Translations under genes and position numbers: made by a program
Shown: positions 34,574 through 43,891 of the stretch, in pieces
Position numbering within the stretch: position 1 is the stretch's first letter
Layout of the letters: the number at the start of each line of letters is the position of its first letter
The notes under the pieces: model-generated
What the model was told of the DNA's origin: nothing
Databases searched by the model: none
Seen by the model: the letters and a program-made list of their open reading frames with translations, nothing else
From: CAZGSN01 sp964371655
Lineage (GTDB): Bacteria; Desulfobacterota; Binatia; HRBIN30
NCBI GenBank assembly: GCA_964371655.1
Contig: CAYJOD010000047.1
Coordinates: 1-48,176 of the forward strand
DNA: 48,176 nt
Direction: 5' to 3'

Positions 34574-37129
34574 TCACCCCGCGAAGAACTTCGCCAACGT
34601 CGCATACACCCGCTGCCGATCCGCGATCAGGCGCTTCGCCGGCGGCAGGGAGTCGAGGAAAACGCGGCCGTAGCGTTTGCGTACGACGCGACTGTCGAGA
34701 AGCACGACGGCGCCGCGGTCGGTGCGGGCGCGGATCAGTCTTCCAAAACCCTGCTTGAGCTTGATGACGGCTTGCGGAACGGTGTGCTCGCCGAAGGCAT
34801 TGCCGCCGCGTTCCTCGATGGCTTCGACGCGCGCCTGCTCGATCGGCTCGGTAGGTACGCGGAACGGGAGACGGGTGATGATCACGCAACGCAGCGCGTC
34901 GCCGCGTACGTCGACGCCTTCCCAGAAGCTGTCGGTCGCAAATAGGACCGCGCGTGGGTCGGCAACGAAACGGCTTAGGAGCAGATGGCGGCTCATCTCG
35001 CCTTGCCGCAGCACACTGATGCCACGGCTGCGCAACTGCGGCGCCAAGGCGGCGACGGCGCGATTGAGCGCGGCATAGGAAGTGAACAGGACAAAGGTTC
35101 CACCGCCGCTTGCCAACACGATCGCATCGATGGCTTCGTGGGTGGCTGCTTCGTAGCGCGGATCGGTGGGCTCGGGCAGGTCCTCGGGCACCGCCAGGAT
35201 GGCCTGGTCGGCGAAATCGAACGGCGAGTCGACATGCAAGGTGTGTAGGCGCTGTGGGTCGCCGAGCTCGCTGAGGCCGAGGTGCTCGTGCACGTAATCG
35301 AAGCGCCGATCGACGGCGAGGGTGGCCGAGGTCAGGACGACGGTCGGGAACTGCTCGAACAGCGCCTTGCGCAGGAGCGGACCGACCTCGATCGGTGCGG
35401 TGTGGAACGCAATCGAGCTGCCGCTGCGGGCGCGACTGCGCGCCTCGAGCCAACGGCAGGTATTCTCGTCGTCGCCGATGAAGTGTAAGAGCTCCGCACC
35501 GTAGCCGGCGATGCGGCCTTGCAGCGCGCCGAGCTCGGTGGCGAGCGACAGCACTTCCTTGCCGGCTTCTTCGGAGAGGTCGTTGAGGCGTTTGAGAACA
35601 CGGTCCAGCTCCTCGGCGTACTGCCCGAGAGCGCTTCCCAAGCGTCGCAGCCATTCCTCAACGCTCGCCCAGTACGGTCGCTGGCGGAACTCAGGCACCA
35701 CGCGGACCTTCTCATCGGCACCTTCGCGGACGCCGTGCCCAAGCTCGCTTTCGAGCCCGAACAGCAGCTCGGCGAAGCACTGCTCGGCTTCGGTCAGCAC
35801 CGACATCTTCTGCGGGATCAGCCGGTCCTTGATGTAGGCGAAGGCGCCGTCGGCAATCGGCCGATCGTCCGCCGCCTTGATCGAATCGAGCTTCATCATC
35901 AGGGCGGGCAGCACGCCTTTGGTCTCGCTCCGATGGCTACGCAGGCGGCCGAAGGTTCTCTCGATCGCGACGAAGCTGATACGCGTTCCGAAGTAGTTCG
36001 TGGCGACGTCTTCGAGATGATGAGCCTCGTCGATGATGATGCGTCGCGACGGCGGCAGCACGGCGTTCTGGGTGTAGCTGCCGAGCTCATCGCGCAGCGC
36101 CAGATCGGCCATCAGCAGATGATGGTTGACGACGATGATGTCCGCTTTGGCGGCAGCGCGGCGCGCGGAGTAGAAGAAGCAGCTCGAGTAGAACTGACAG
36201 CGAGCGCGCAGGCAGTTATCGTTCTCCGATACAACCTGCTCCCACACCTCGGGACGCGGCCGCACCGGGAGATCCCCGAGGCTGCCGTCCTTGGTCTTCT
36301 TCGCCCACGCCAGCAACTCGCGCAACTCGCGCGTGTACTCGTCCTCCACCAAGAAGGCGCCCTGCTCCTCGACCTGCGCCGCCTTGCGCCTACACAAGTA
36401 GTTGCCGCGGCCTTTGACCAGCGCGGTCGTGCACTGCATGTCCTTGAGCTGGGTGAGGAGAGGCAGGTCTTTGCGAATCAGCTGCTCTTGCAGATTGATC
36501 GTGTGCGTCGACACCACGACCCGCTCTTTGTTCTGCAGGCTCCAGGTGATTGCGGGCAGCAGATAGGCGAGCGACTTACCGGTACCGGTGCCGGCTTCGA
36601 CGGTGAGGATCGCGTCCTGGTTGAACGCCTTGCTAACCGCTTCGAGCATGCGCAGCTGCTCGGGTCGATGCTCGTAGTCGGCCAAACGCTGGGCGATGCT
36701 GCCGCCCGGTGCGAGCAGGGCCGAGGCCGTTTTCGGCGCGATCTGCCGGCGCGCTTCCTCGACGTGGGGCTCGACGACGGCGTACACGGCAGTGACCGGG
36801 TTGTTGACAATGTAGGTGCCGACGCCGTTGTTGCCGACCGCCGCGGCGACGTTGAGGTCGGCACCCGAGGGTCGCAGCTGGCCGCTGGGATGGTTGTGAA
36901 TGATCACCTCGCCAGGGCGCGGCACCTGCACCAGAGCCGGCACGGCGCCGCGATTACCGCGCGCGAGGACGCGCACCGAGGTCACGCGCGCCGCACGGTC
37001 GAGAGTACCGAGGAAGAACACCTCATTCCCACCGGCGTCGGCAATCGCGACGCGCAGGGCGGCGACGGCGGATTCGGAGAAGCGCTCCTGGATACCAGAG
37101 CTCGGCGCGGCTTGTGTCGATGGCTTCAT
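34574..37129 (-). CDS. JAMM (RadC-like) domain fused to DinG-type iron-sulphur helicase
   Basis: An 851-residue protein. Residues 18-125 are a JAMM/MPN domain with the metal motif His78-x-His80-PSG...Ser88-x2-Asp91 (IIHNHPSGQLRPSGAD) and a possible Glu36, as in RadC. Residues 150-851 are a superfamily 2 XPD/DinG helicase: Walker A AGTGTGKS (179-186), iron-sulphur Cys (NYLC, then CLRARC and SSC), DEAH box IIIDEAHHLEDV, and C-terminal motifs including SFWEGVDVRGDAL and a final GRLIRARTDRG. ATG 37129 is chosen over an upstream TTG. It probably unwinds DNA or R-loops in repair; the JAMM domain may bind or cleave a partner. Confidence 0.88.
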   Translation of the reverse strand: MKPSTQAAPSSGIQERFSESAVAALRVAIADAGGNEVFFLGTLDRAARVTSVRVLARGNRGAVPALVQVPRPGEVIIHNHPSGQLRPSGADLNVAAAVGNNGVGTYIVNNPVTAVYAVVEPHVEEARRQIAPKTASALLAPGGSIAQRLADYEHRPEQLRMLEAVSKAFNQDAILTVEAGTGTGKSLAYLLPAITWSLQNKERVVVSTHTINLQEQLIRKDLPLLTQLKDMQCTTALVKGRGNYLCRRKAAQVEEQGAFLVEDEYTRELRELLAWAKKTKDGSLGDLPVRPRPEVWEQVVSENDNCLRARCQFYSSCFFYSARRAAAKADIIVVNHHLLMADLALRDELGSYTQNAVLPPSRRIIIDEAHHLEDVATNYFGTRISFVAIERTFGRLRSHRSETKGVLPALMMKLDSIKAADDRPIADGAFAYIKDRLIPQKMSVLTEAEQCFAELLFGLESELGHGVREGADEKVRVVPEFRQRPYWASVEEWLRRLGSALGQYAEELDRVLKRLNDLSEEAGKEVLSLATELGALQGRIAGYGAELLHFIGDDENTCRWLEARSRARSGSSIAFHTAPIEVGPLLRKALFEQFPTVVLTSATLAVDRRFDYVHEHLGLSELGDPQRLHTLHVDSPFDFADQAILAVPEDLPEPTDPRYEAATHEAIDAIVLASGGGTFVLFTSYAALNRAVAALAPQLRSRGISVLRQGEMSRHLLLSRFVADPRAVLFATDSFWEGVDVRGDALRCVIITRLPFRVPTEPIEQARVEAIEERGGNAFGEHTVPQAVIKLKQGFGRLIRARTDRGAVVLLDSRVVRKRYGRVFLDSLPPAKRLIADRQRVYATLAKFFAG

Positions 37130-37221
37130 TCGCGTGTGGCGTCGATCGTCGATCAAGGTAGCACGGGGCAGCGCCCGAAAGCCCGTGGTAGATGAGACCT
37201 GTTTCTATCGCGCCGCGAAGA

Positions 37222-37470
37222 CACTGTCGATAAACTCGGAACCGTGCTTCGAGACGGCCCCAGAAGAAGGGGCCTCAGCACGAACGGAAAAAGGATCAAT
37301 GAAATCAAGCCAGGCTCCGTTCGCCCTGAGGAGCCGCCCTATGATCCGATCGTCCCGAGTAGCGGCCTTCTTCTGGCCGCGTATCGAGGGACTGGCGGCG
37401 TCTCGAAGGGCAGGTGCACAGAAAATCGACAGTCTCCAAAGCGGGAGCAAGCTCCCGCACTCCAAAGCAC
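37222..37470. repeat. Composite repeat with GACTGTCGAT-type ends, copy D
   Basis: Begins CACTGTCGATAAACTC and ends AAAATCGACAGTCTCCAAAG followed by the hairpin GCGGGAGC-AA-GCTCCCGC (37441-37458). The interior carries GTTCGCCCTGAG and CTCGAAGGGCAG, a further inverted pair. It occupies nearly all of the 357-bp gap between helicase and histidine kinase genes; no gene is seen there. Confidence 0.65.
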
Positions 37471-37486
37471 GGGACCGCGGCGGCCG

Positions 37487-38782
37487 TCAGTTGCTTGTCG
37501 ATGCGGCGGGCAGCTCGACGACGAAGGTGGCGCCGCAGCTGCCGTCGGATTCGACGTAGATCTCGCCGTCGTGCTCGCGAATGATGGCGCGCGAGATCGA
37601 TAGGCCGAGACCGGTGCCTTCCGGCTTGGTCGTGAAGAACGGCGAGAAGATCTGCGCCAGATGATCGGCGCTGATTCCTGGACCGGAGTCCTTCACCTCA
37701 ATCTGCAAACGCTGGACCTCGCCCAAATTCCGAACCCGGCTCGTGACCGATACCGTTCCACCTGCCGGTGTCGCTTGAATTGCGTTGAGGATCAGATTGG
37801 TCAGGACTTGTTTGACCTTGTCGCCGTTGCCGAAGAGCTCGGGAAGGTCGGGGCCGAGGTCTTGTCGCAACACGACCTGCCGCGTCTTCGCTTCCGGTTG
37901 CAGGATGGCGATGCTGCGCTCGATGAGGTGGTTGACCTCTTCGCGCGCGGCGCCACGATCGCTCGTTCGTGCAAACGCGAGCAACTCGCCTACCAGCGCG
38001 GCGATGCGTTTGGCCTCTTCGTTGGCCAGGTCAAGGAACGAGGTGAGAAACTCCTGGTCATGGAGGCGCTCGGGAAGAAGCTGCAGGAAGGTTTGGATGG
38101 GAACCATCTGGTTGCGGATCTCATGCGCGATGCTGGCCGACAAGGTGCCGAGAGAGCTGAGACGTTCGGCGCGCCGGATCGTCTCTTGCGAAAACTGCAG
38201 CTCGTTCTGCAGCCGGGCGCGCACCAGCGCGCTTGCCGCCAACGCCGCCAGGGCATCCAAAATCTCCAGGTCGACCGTCGTTGGCTGAGCCTGCTCCTGG
38301 CGGTGGAAGGCCAAAATGGTGTGGACACTAGTATCGACGACGATCGGTACGCACACATCCCAGCCATGCTCGCGGCACGCCGCGCCTGCTTCCTGGTCGC
38401 CGGCATGCTCGCTTGCTTCGAGCTCCTCCACGGTCAGCGCCGACTGACGGTGGAGCAGTGCAGTGATCAAGGCGTGATTCGCGGCGAGCGCAACGGTCGC
38501 GGTTTGTTTCGATGGCGGTTGCGCCACGTAGCTCCGGCCATGTGCATCTTGACGCAAGACGACGGGACGACTCCACCCCCAGGCTCCGCACGTGAACGTA
38601 GCCAGCTCTTCGGTAATCCGGCCGGCGGCGTTCGTAGCCGTGATCAACTGGGCGAACGCGCGGATCGTACCGCGCCGCGTGCTTGCCGGCCCGACTCGGC
38701 GCACGGCAACAGCCGAGTCTTTCGTCGCCGCCGCGCGTAGGATCGGCGTCGACGCACTCCCCTGGGGACCGATACGTCTCAT
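37487..38782 (-). CDS. GAF-domain sensor histidine kinase
   Basis: A 431-residue soluble kinase. About residues 30-190 look like a GAF-type sensor (VPIVVDTSVHTILAFH). The DHp helix has His220 in SIAHEIRNQMVPI. The catalytic domain has an N box (Asn329, Asn333), G1 DSGPG (365-369), F box IFSPFFTTK and G2 GTGLG (389-393), all intact. There is no transmembrane segment, so it senses a cytoplasmic signal. ATG 38782 is the first start downstream of the palindromic repeat at 38858-38955; upstream in-frame sequence is repeat-derived. No response regulator gene is adjacent, so it is an orphan. Confidence 0.88.
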   Translation of the reverse strand: MRRIGPQGSASTPILRAAATKDSAVAVRRVGPASTRRGTIRAFAQLITATNAAGRITEELATFTCGAWGWSRPVVLRQDAHGRSYVAQPPSKQTATVALAANHALITALLHRQSALTVEELEASEHAGDQEAGAACREHGWDVCVPIVVDTSVHTILAFHRQEQAQPTTVDLEILDALAALAASALVRARLQNELQFSQETIRRAERLSSLGTLSASIAHEIRNQMVPIQTFLQLLPERLHDQEFLTSFLDLANEEAKRIAALVGELLAFARTSDRGAAREEVNHLIERSIAILQPEAKTRQVVLRQDLGPDLPELFGNGDKVKQVLTNLILNAIQATPAGGTVSVTSRVRNLGEVQRLQIEVKDSGPGISADHLAQIFSPFFTTKPEGTGLGLSISRAIIREHDGEIYVESDGSCGATFVVELPAASTSN

Positions 38783-38857
38783 GTGGCCGCAGTTTGTGCG
38801 CGTGAGGCAAGCAGAGTCAAGAGATGAGTCGAATACATGGTGGGCCTCTCGCTCGAT

Positions 38858-38955
38858 GTCATCCCGAGCGAAGCGAGGAATCTGCAGTGTAATGCCGTGC
38901 CCACCGCGGCCCCCGCAAGATTCCTCGCCGCGAAAATTGCGAGGGCTCGGAATGA
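38858..38955. repeat. Palindromic repeat, 'tcattccgag' family, copy 2 (inverted)
   Basis: The reverse complement reads through the same landmarks as 4464-4560: TCATTCCGAGCCCTCGCAAT, GCGGCGAGGAATCTT, CACTGCAGATTCCTCGCTTC, and CTCGGGATGA. It sits between the histidine kinase and NnrS-family genes. Confidence 0.75.
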
Positions 38956-39004
38956 CAATCAAATTGACCCAATGCCGCCGGATACGTGGGATTCAAAATC
39001 GGCT

Positions 39005-40228
39005 TCAGGCTTCCGGCCGCGGGCGCAGAAGCTTGGGTCCGAGAAAGACGATCCACACGGCCGAGCCGCTGATCCACAAGCCCGCCGCCCAGGCGAGGTG
39101 ATCGAAGTAGGTGGCACTCATATCGGCCGCCAAGCGTGCGAGGAGGGCGAGGGTGAAGGCGGCGGCGAGAATTTTCACCGGGCGCGGGCTTCCGAGAGCT
39201 AGGTCTCCCAGCCCTTCGAGGTGACTAAGGGTGACGTGCGTCGCAACTCCGAAGGCCATCAGACTGAAGCCACCGATGAAGAGAATGTGCAGCGCCGGCA
39301 CGCGGTAGTCTGGAAACAAGGCCGACGCGAGAAGCCCCACCGGCATGAGCCAGATGGACAACCACACCAACTGGCGATGCAGACCCGACTTGCCGGGGCG
39401 GTGCCGCGCATCGGCTCCCAACAAAAAGCCGCCGCTGACAACCGCGGCACGGAGCAGTGGGCCGAGTCGCGTCCAACCGCCTTGCTCGAGGAGCAGGGTT
39501 GCGAAGATCATGGCGCCGCAGGTGGCGTAGGCGAGGGCTCGGCGAGTCTCACGCGGCGATGAGCCGAGATCGGGTGGCGGCGGCGTGCCGGCCATCAACG
39601 GCAGAACCAGGCTACCGATGCCGAGCGCCAGACACAGGAAGACGCCTTGTTCAATCATCAGACGACCGAGACCGCTTGCAAAGAGCGGGGCGGTCGAGCT
39701 CGTTGACAGCGCCACCAGCGCCGCTCCGCCGAGCCCGTGCAGAACGGCGAACGGAATGAGGACGAAGGCAGCCGGCGGGCGCCGTCCAGCCGCGCGTCCC
39801 AGGAAGCGAGGCAGCGCAAATTGCAGCAGCAGCAGAAACAACAAAGCGTAGGCCGCTTCAGCGATGATCCACGATTCAAGCAGTGTGGCAGCGGCGGTTG
39901 TGATCAGGGCCAATCCTACCAACGCCAGCTCAAGGCTCGACGCCGGCGCCGTCTGCGTGCGTCGCGGCAGAGCCGTTAACAGGAACCCCATCGCAAATGC
40001 CATCATGAACGATTGCATCTGCGTAAGGCCGTGTGCCTGACACGAGTACGAGGACAGGAGCCCGAGGTCGTAGGCAATCCAGTGGCCGATCCCAAACCAG
40101 GCGAGCACGACCCCGAGCACAAAGAACACCCGGAAGGGTTCGCGTCGCCAGATGGACGGCACGGACTGCACGGTGGAAACGGCGGCGAATGATTTTTCGG
40201 ATTCAGGCGTCGGCACAGTGCCATGCAT
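39005..40228 (-). CDS. NnrS-family membrane protein
   Basis: A 407-residue polytopic protein with about 12 predicted helices. It has the NnrS pattern: FRVFFVLGVVLAWFGIGHW near the N-terminus, a QAHGLTQMQSFMMAFAMGFLLTALPR block (HGxxQ) and later FSLMAFGVATHVTLSH with conserved His. NnrS is a haem- and copper-binding protein linked to nitric oxide tolerance in denitrifiers. ATG 40228 begins a natural cytoplasmic N-terminus; an upstream extension is Arg-rich and unconserved. A nitronate monooxygenase gene is divergently placed 297 bp away. Confidence 0.85.
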   Translation of the reverse strand: MHGTVPTPESEKSFAAVSTVQSVPSIWRREPFRVFFVLGVVLAWFGIGHWIAYDLGLLSSYSCQAHGLTQMQSFMMAFAMGFLLTALPRRTQTAPASSLELALVGLALITTAAATLLESWIIAEAAYALLFLLLLQFALPRFLGRAAGRRPPAAFVLIPFAVLHGLGGAALVALSTSSTAPLFASGLGRLMIEQGVFLCLALGIGSLVLPLMAGTPPPPDLGSSPRETRRALAYATCGAMIFATLLLEQGGWTRLGPLLRAAVVSGGFLLGADARHRPGKSGLHRQLVWLSIWLMPVGLLASALFPDYRVPALHILFIGGFSLMAFGVATHVTLSHLEGLGDLALGSPRPVKILAAAFTLALLARLAADMSATYFDHLAWAAGLWISGSAVWIVFLGPKLLRPRPEA

Positions 40229-40525
40229 CTTAGCACGAGACCGGTCTGCTCCAGTCTCGGCGGATGGTCGAAAATCACGCCCAGAGCCGATCGCGGGTCG
40301 GCGCTTGTTTCCCTTGCCCCAAACGCTCGTGTCGCTTATGGTCCGCCGAAAATTCCCCCACCCCGGCGTCGGGGACTGGCGACACAATGCGCAAGCACAC
40401 AGGGATCAGACAACAACACGATGACAGACCGGAATCACCGGCATGCTCCGTTTTGTCGGGCTCGTTGTTCTCGCGCGTTGAGCAATAGTCTCTCAGCGAT
40501 CCGGAAATAAGAAGGATACTAAAGG

Positions 40526-41650
40526 ATGCATACGGAAATCTGTGATCTGTTTGGAATTGAGCTTCCCATCTTCGCGTTCAGTCACTGCCGCGATGTCGTC
40601 GCCGCGGTCAGTCGCGCCGGCGGATTCGGCGTGCTCGGTGCCGTCGGCTTTCCACCCGACCAGCTCGAGGTCGAGCTCAAGTGGATCGACGCACACATCG
40701 GCGACAAGCCCTACGGCGTCGACATCGTCATCCCCGGGAAGTACGAGGGTATGGGCGAAGTCGATCCGACCAAGCTCGAAGAGATGCTGCACGCGATGAT
40801 CCCAAAAGGGCATCGCGACTACGTTCAGAAGATCCTTGCCGATCACGGTGTGCCGCAGCTGCCGGCAGGCGAAAAGCCGGTGAACGAGCTGCTCGGATGG
40901 ACGGCGGCGACGGCGACGCCACAGGTTGAGGTCGCGCTCCGGCACGACAAGGTGAAGCTCATCGCCAACGCGCTGGGTACGCCCCCGGACGACGTGATCG
41001 AAATGATCCATTCGAAGGGCTGCAAGGTCGCGGCTCTTTGCGGCGCCGCCAAGCAAGCGCTGGCACACAAAGCGGCCGGCGTCGATATCATCATCGCGCA
41101 GGGGTACGAAGGCGGAGGCCATACCGGCGAGATCGGCAGCGTCGTGCTGTGGCCCGAAGTGATCGATGCCGTGGCGCCGACGCCGGTGCTGGCCGCCGGC
41201 GGTATTGGCAGCGGCCGCCAGGTTGCCGCGGCCCTAGCGATGGGCGCGCAAGGGGTCTGGACCGGATCCTTGTGGCTGACCGTGCAGGAGGCCGACGTTC
41301 CGCCGGCGCAGATGGATTCGTATCTGAAAGCCGGCAGCCGCGACACCGTGCGTTCGCGCTCGTTCACCGGCAAACCGTGCCGCATGCTCAAGAACGATTG
41401 GACCGAGGCGTGGGAGAAGGAAGGCGCACCCAAGCCACTCGGGATGCCGCTGCAGTTCATGGTGACTTCGGAAGCCGTGTCGCGCGGTCATCGCTACGCC
41501 GAGAAGGCCAAGAGCGTGATGTTCAACCCGATCGGCCAGATCGTCGGCAGGCTCAACTCCGTGCGCACCGTGCGCGAAGTGATGATGGAGTTGGTTGAGG
41601 GCTACGTCGAAGCCAGCGAGCGCCTGCAACGACTGACGCCTTCCGAGTAA
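40526..41650 (+). CDS. Nitronate monooxygenase (2-nitropropane dioxygenase family)
   Basis: A 374-residue FMN-dependent TIM-barrel enzyme. Visible blocks are PIFAFSHCRDVVAAVSRAGGFGVLGA (13-38), GYEGGGHTGEIGS (phosphate/FMN contact), and VLAAGGIGSGRQVAAALAMGAQGVWTGSLWL for the C-terminal phosphate-binding loops (each read as separate motifs). It oxidises alkyl nitronates, or in related members reduces quinones or acyl substrates. It has AAAGG just before the ATG. Divergent from the NnrS-family gene, with which it may share control by nitro or nitrosative stress; that is inference. Confidence 0.88.
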   Translation: MHTEICDLFGIELPIFAFSHCRDVVAAVSRAGGFGVLGAVGFPPDQLEVELKWIDAHIGDKPYGVDIVIPGKYEGMGEVDPTKLEEMLHAMIPKGHRDYVQKILADHGVPQLPAGEKPVNELLGWTAATATPQVEVALRHDKVKLIANALGTPPDDVIEMIHSKGCKVAALCGAAKQALAHKAAGVDIIIAQGYEGGGHTGEIGSVVLWPEVIDAVAPTPVLAAGGIGSGRQVAAALAMGAQGVWTGSLWLTVQEADVPPAQMDSYLKAGSRDTVRSRSFTGKPCRMLKNDWTEAWEKEGAPKPLGMPLQFMVTSEAVSRGHRYAEKAKSVMFNPIGQIVGRLNSVRTVREVMMELVEGYVEASERLQRLTPSE

Positions 41651-41752
41651 AGCAGGACCCATCCCAAGAGACGCCGAAGGAATTCGCCTCAAGAGCGAAT
41701 CTCCCAAGGGAGAAATCAGCGGAAGACAACGCGGCCCTGAAAGGACTCAAAA

Positions 41753-42133
41753 ACCCTCACCCCGGCCCTCTCCCAAAGAGACTGTCGATTTTCTCCGGCA
41801 CGGCGGTTGCGCGAGTTTCATGCCGCCTGGTAGGGCTGGCTGTGCCGGCCGTATTTTCCACCCGACCGGCCGGTATAACCGGCCCTACGCGACTTCATCG
41901 ACAGTCTCCAAAGGGAGAGGGAGGAAGGCAAGCTTCCCTCTCCCTTTGGGGAGTGTCGATCAATGCGAATGGAAAATAGGGAACGGGAAACCGGGAACCG
42001 AAAACTGGGCAATGCTTACGCAGAAAGGCCGGTTTTCCATTTTCGGTGTCCGGTTTCCTGTTTTCCATTCTCCGAGCAACGGCCGGTCGCGGAGAAAATC
42101 GACAGTCTCCTTGGGAGAGGGTTAGGGTGAGGG
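41753..42133. repeat. Composite palindromic element, copy B (double)
   Basis: A 380-bp mosaic occupying most of the 603-bp gap after the nitronate monooxygenase gene, where I see no gene. It opens with ACCCTCACCCCGGCCCTCTC and closes with GAGAGGGTTAGGGTGAGGGC. GACTGTCGAT or ATCGACAGTC occurs three times and a GTGTCGAT variant once, dividing it into modules. One module (41830-41888) is a GTAGGG...CCCTAC palindrome. The right module repeats copy A at 30533, including TGCTTACGCAGAAAGGCCGG. Confidence 0.75.
41830..41888. repeat. GTAGGG...CCCTAC REP-like module
   Basis: Left GTAGGGCTGGCTGTGCCGGC, right GGCCGGTATAACCGGCCCTAC, nested in composite element B. It shares the GTAG/CTAC foot with the repeat at 18875-18939. 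Confidence 0.6.
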
Positions 42134-42253
42134 CGATCGGCGCGGTTTCAGATGCTCCCTTTCTCTCGCGAACCTCGACTTCCCCTCACTAACGCGCATG
42201 GCTGCGGAGGACATGCTTGCCCGGCGTGTCGCCGCGCGGCATGAAGGGTGCCA

Positions 42254-43144
42254 ATGGCTGTCGCATCGACCACCGCTCAGCGCCTTGGCAAAGTCGCCGA
42301 GGCGCGCCTTCTGATCATCAACGCCGACGACTTCGGCATGTGTCATTCCGAGAACGTGGCGACGATGGATGGAATCGAGAGCGGTAGCTTCTGTTCGTCG
42401 ACCGTCATGGTGCCGTGTCCATGGTTCGAGGAGGCAGCCGCGTTTGCGCGCAGGACGGCCAGCGCCGATCTCGGCGTGCACATCACGCACACCAGCGAAT
42501 GGGCGACGTACAAATGGGGGCCGGTGCTGGGGCCGCGCGAGGTTCCGAGCCTGGTCGATGCGCGCGGCTATTTCTTTGCCGACGTCGCGACGCTTTACGC
42601 GGCGGCGCGCCTCGATGAAGTCGAACGCGAAACGCGCGCGCAGATCGAGAAGGCGCTCGCTACGGGCATCGACGTAACCCATCTCGACTCGCACATGGGG
42701 ACCGTTCAGCTCGAGCCGAGCTACCATGAGCTGTATCTGCGCCTGGCGGCGGAGTTTCGGCTGCCGATCCGGATGCTGCCGCGCAGCTGGCTGGTGGACA
42801 TGGGGATGGAGCGGGTTGCCGCTTTGGCCGACGAGCTGGGCATCGTGTCGCCCGACCACTTTTGGAACGGGGGACCGGACGCGCCCGAGGACACCGCGCG
42901 CTACTGGACCGAGATGCTGCGCAACCTCAAGCCCGGCGTCACCGAGCTCTACATCCACGCCGCGCTCGACGACGCGGAGATGCGCGCCATCAGCGACTCG
43001 TGCGCGCAACGCGCCGCGGATCATGCATTTTTTGCGGCGACGGCGACGCGTCAAATGCTGTCCGACCTGCACATCGAGCTCATCGGCTATAGGGAGCTGC
43101 GTGCCTTGCAGCGACGAGAAGATTCTAGTGCAATACCAGGTTGA
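42254..43144 (+). CDS. YdjC/ChbG-family carbohydrate deacetylase
   Basis: A 296-residue metal-dependent TIM-barrel-like hydrolase. The metal and catalytic sites are NADDFG (Asp25, Asp26), GVHITHT (His76, His79) and THLDSHMG (His143, His147). Known members remove acetyl groups from chito-oligosaccharides or related sugars. There is no signal peptide, so it is cytoplasmic. ATG 42254 has AAGGGTG 5 nt upstream; an in-frame GTG two codons earlier is less likely. No sugar-transport neighbours are present to reveal the substrate. Confidence 0.88.
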   Translation: MAVASTTAQRLGKVAEARLLIINADDFGMCHSENVATMDGIESGSFCSSTVMVPCPWFEEAAAFARRTASADLGVHITHTSEWATYKWGPVLGPREVPSLVDARGYFFADVATLYAAARLDEVERETRAQIEKALATGIDVTHLDSHMGTVQLEPSYHELYLRLAAEFRLPIRMLPRSWLVDMGMERVAALADELGIVSPDHFWNGGPDAPEDTARYWTEMLRNLKPGVTELYIHAALDDAEMRAISDSCAQRAADHAFFAATATRQMLSDLHIELIGYRELRALQRREDSSAIPG

Positions 43145-43179
43145 AGCGCGGAGAACCCATAATGGGACATGAGAATTCA

Positions 43180-43326
43180 TCGCGGAGGGGCAACGACGCA
43201 GAGAAGAGAGAGATTTGCGCGAGTGCGGGCCGGCACGAGGAGGCTTCGTGCCAACGCGCATTGGTTTGCTGCGCTCGATTGTGTGGATTGAGCATCCTCC
43301 GCGCTTCCGCGTCTCCGCAGTGAGAG
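43180..43326. repeat. Palindromic repeat, 'cgcagaga' family, second copy
   Basis: Left CGCGGAGGGGCAACGACGCA plus GAGA; right CCTCCGCGCTTCCGCGTCTC plus CGCAGTGAG. Related in units and layout to 4243-4370. It fills most of the gap before the next gene. Confidence 0.6.
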
Positions 43327-43354
43327 TTTTTCTGTTAGGTCAGGCCTAATCACG

Positions 43355-43891
43355 ATGCTCGAAGCTCTATTCGCCACTGTGGTCGTCGCCGCGTCCTTCG
43401 TTCTTCTCTTTTATCTCGGCGGGATGCTGTTTAGCGCTGCCAGTGTGCCGCTTGGCAACTTGCTCGAGCGGCAGCGTTTCGCGCGGCACGTCGAGCGGGC
43501 GCGGCGCAGCGACGAGCTGCTCCAACAAGGAGACGTCGAGGAAGCCCTCGCCGATATCCGCGCCGCCTTCTACTTGTACGCCGTCTACAATCGCAACCTT
43601 GCCAGCGCCGTAGCCAATCATCACACCGGCCTGCTGGCGCGGTTGATCGCGATCACGTCCGATCTGCAGGGCGGTGGCGTGCGCCTGCTGTCGCTCGCCA
43701 AGACCGATCGACTTCTCAGCGAGCGCAGCGACCTACAGCGTCGTTACTTTGCGGCGCGTCAAGGCGCTCCGCGCGACCGGGTCCGCGAGATCCTGCACCG
43801 CCTTGGCCAGAACAGCCGCGAGCTCGACGCGGCACTGCAGCAGCTGGTCAATGAGGTTGGCAACGCGCGGCGTCCAGCGCTGTTCCACTGA
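43355..43891 (+). CDS. Membrane-anchored hypothetical protein
   Basis: A 178-residue protein with one N-terminal membrane helix (5-32, ALFATVVVAASFVLLFYLGG) and a soluble, mostly helical, charged domain. GDVEEALADIRAAFYLYAVYNRNLA (59-83) resembles a TPR-like pair, and the C-terminal 50 residues look like coiled coil (REILHRLGQNSRELDAALQQL). I do not recognise the family. No Cys is present. It may tether or scaffold a cytoplasmic partner. Monocistronic by position. Confidence 0.6.
   Translation: MLEALFATVVVAASFVLLFYLGGMLFSAASVPLGNLLERQRFARHVERARRSDELLQQGDVEEALADIRAAFYLYAVYNRNLASAVANHHTGLLARLIAITSDLQGGGVRLLSLAKTDRLLSERSDLQRRYFAARQGAPRDRVREILHRLGQNSRELDAALQQLVNEVGNARRPALFH

Noticed and set aside
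35519..37195. Long plus-strand open frame of 558 codons opposite the helicase gene
   Set aside because: It is antisense to a well-conserved JAMM-DinG protein, rich in Arg, Gln and Asp, with no known motif. It is a by-product of GC-rich codon use.
37487..38782. Two-component pair for the GAF histidine kinase
   Set aside because: No receiver-domain gene is adjacent. The only receiver in the window belongs to the island more than 10 kb away and has its own kinase-like partner.
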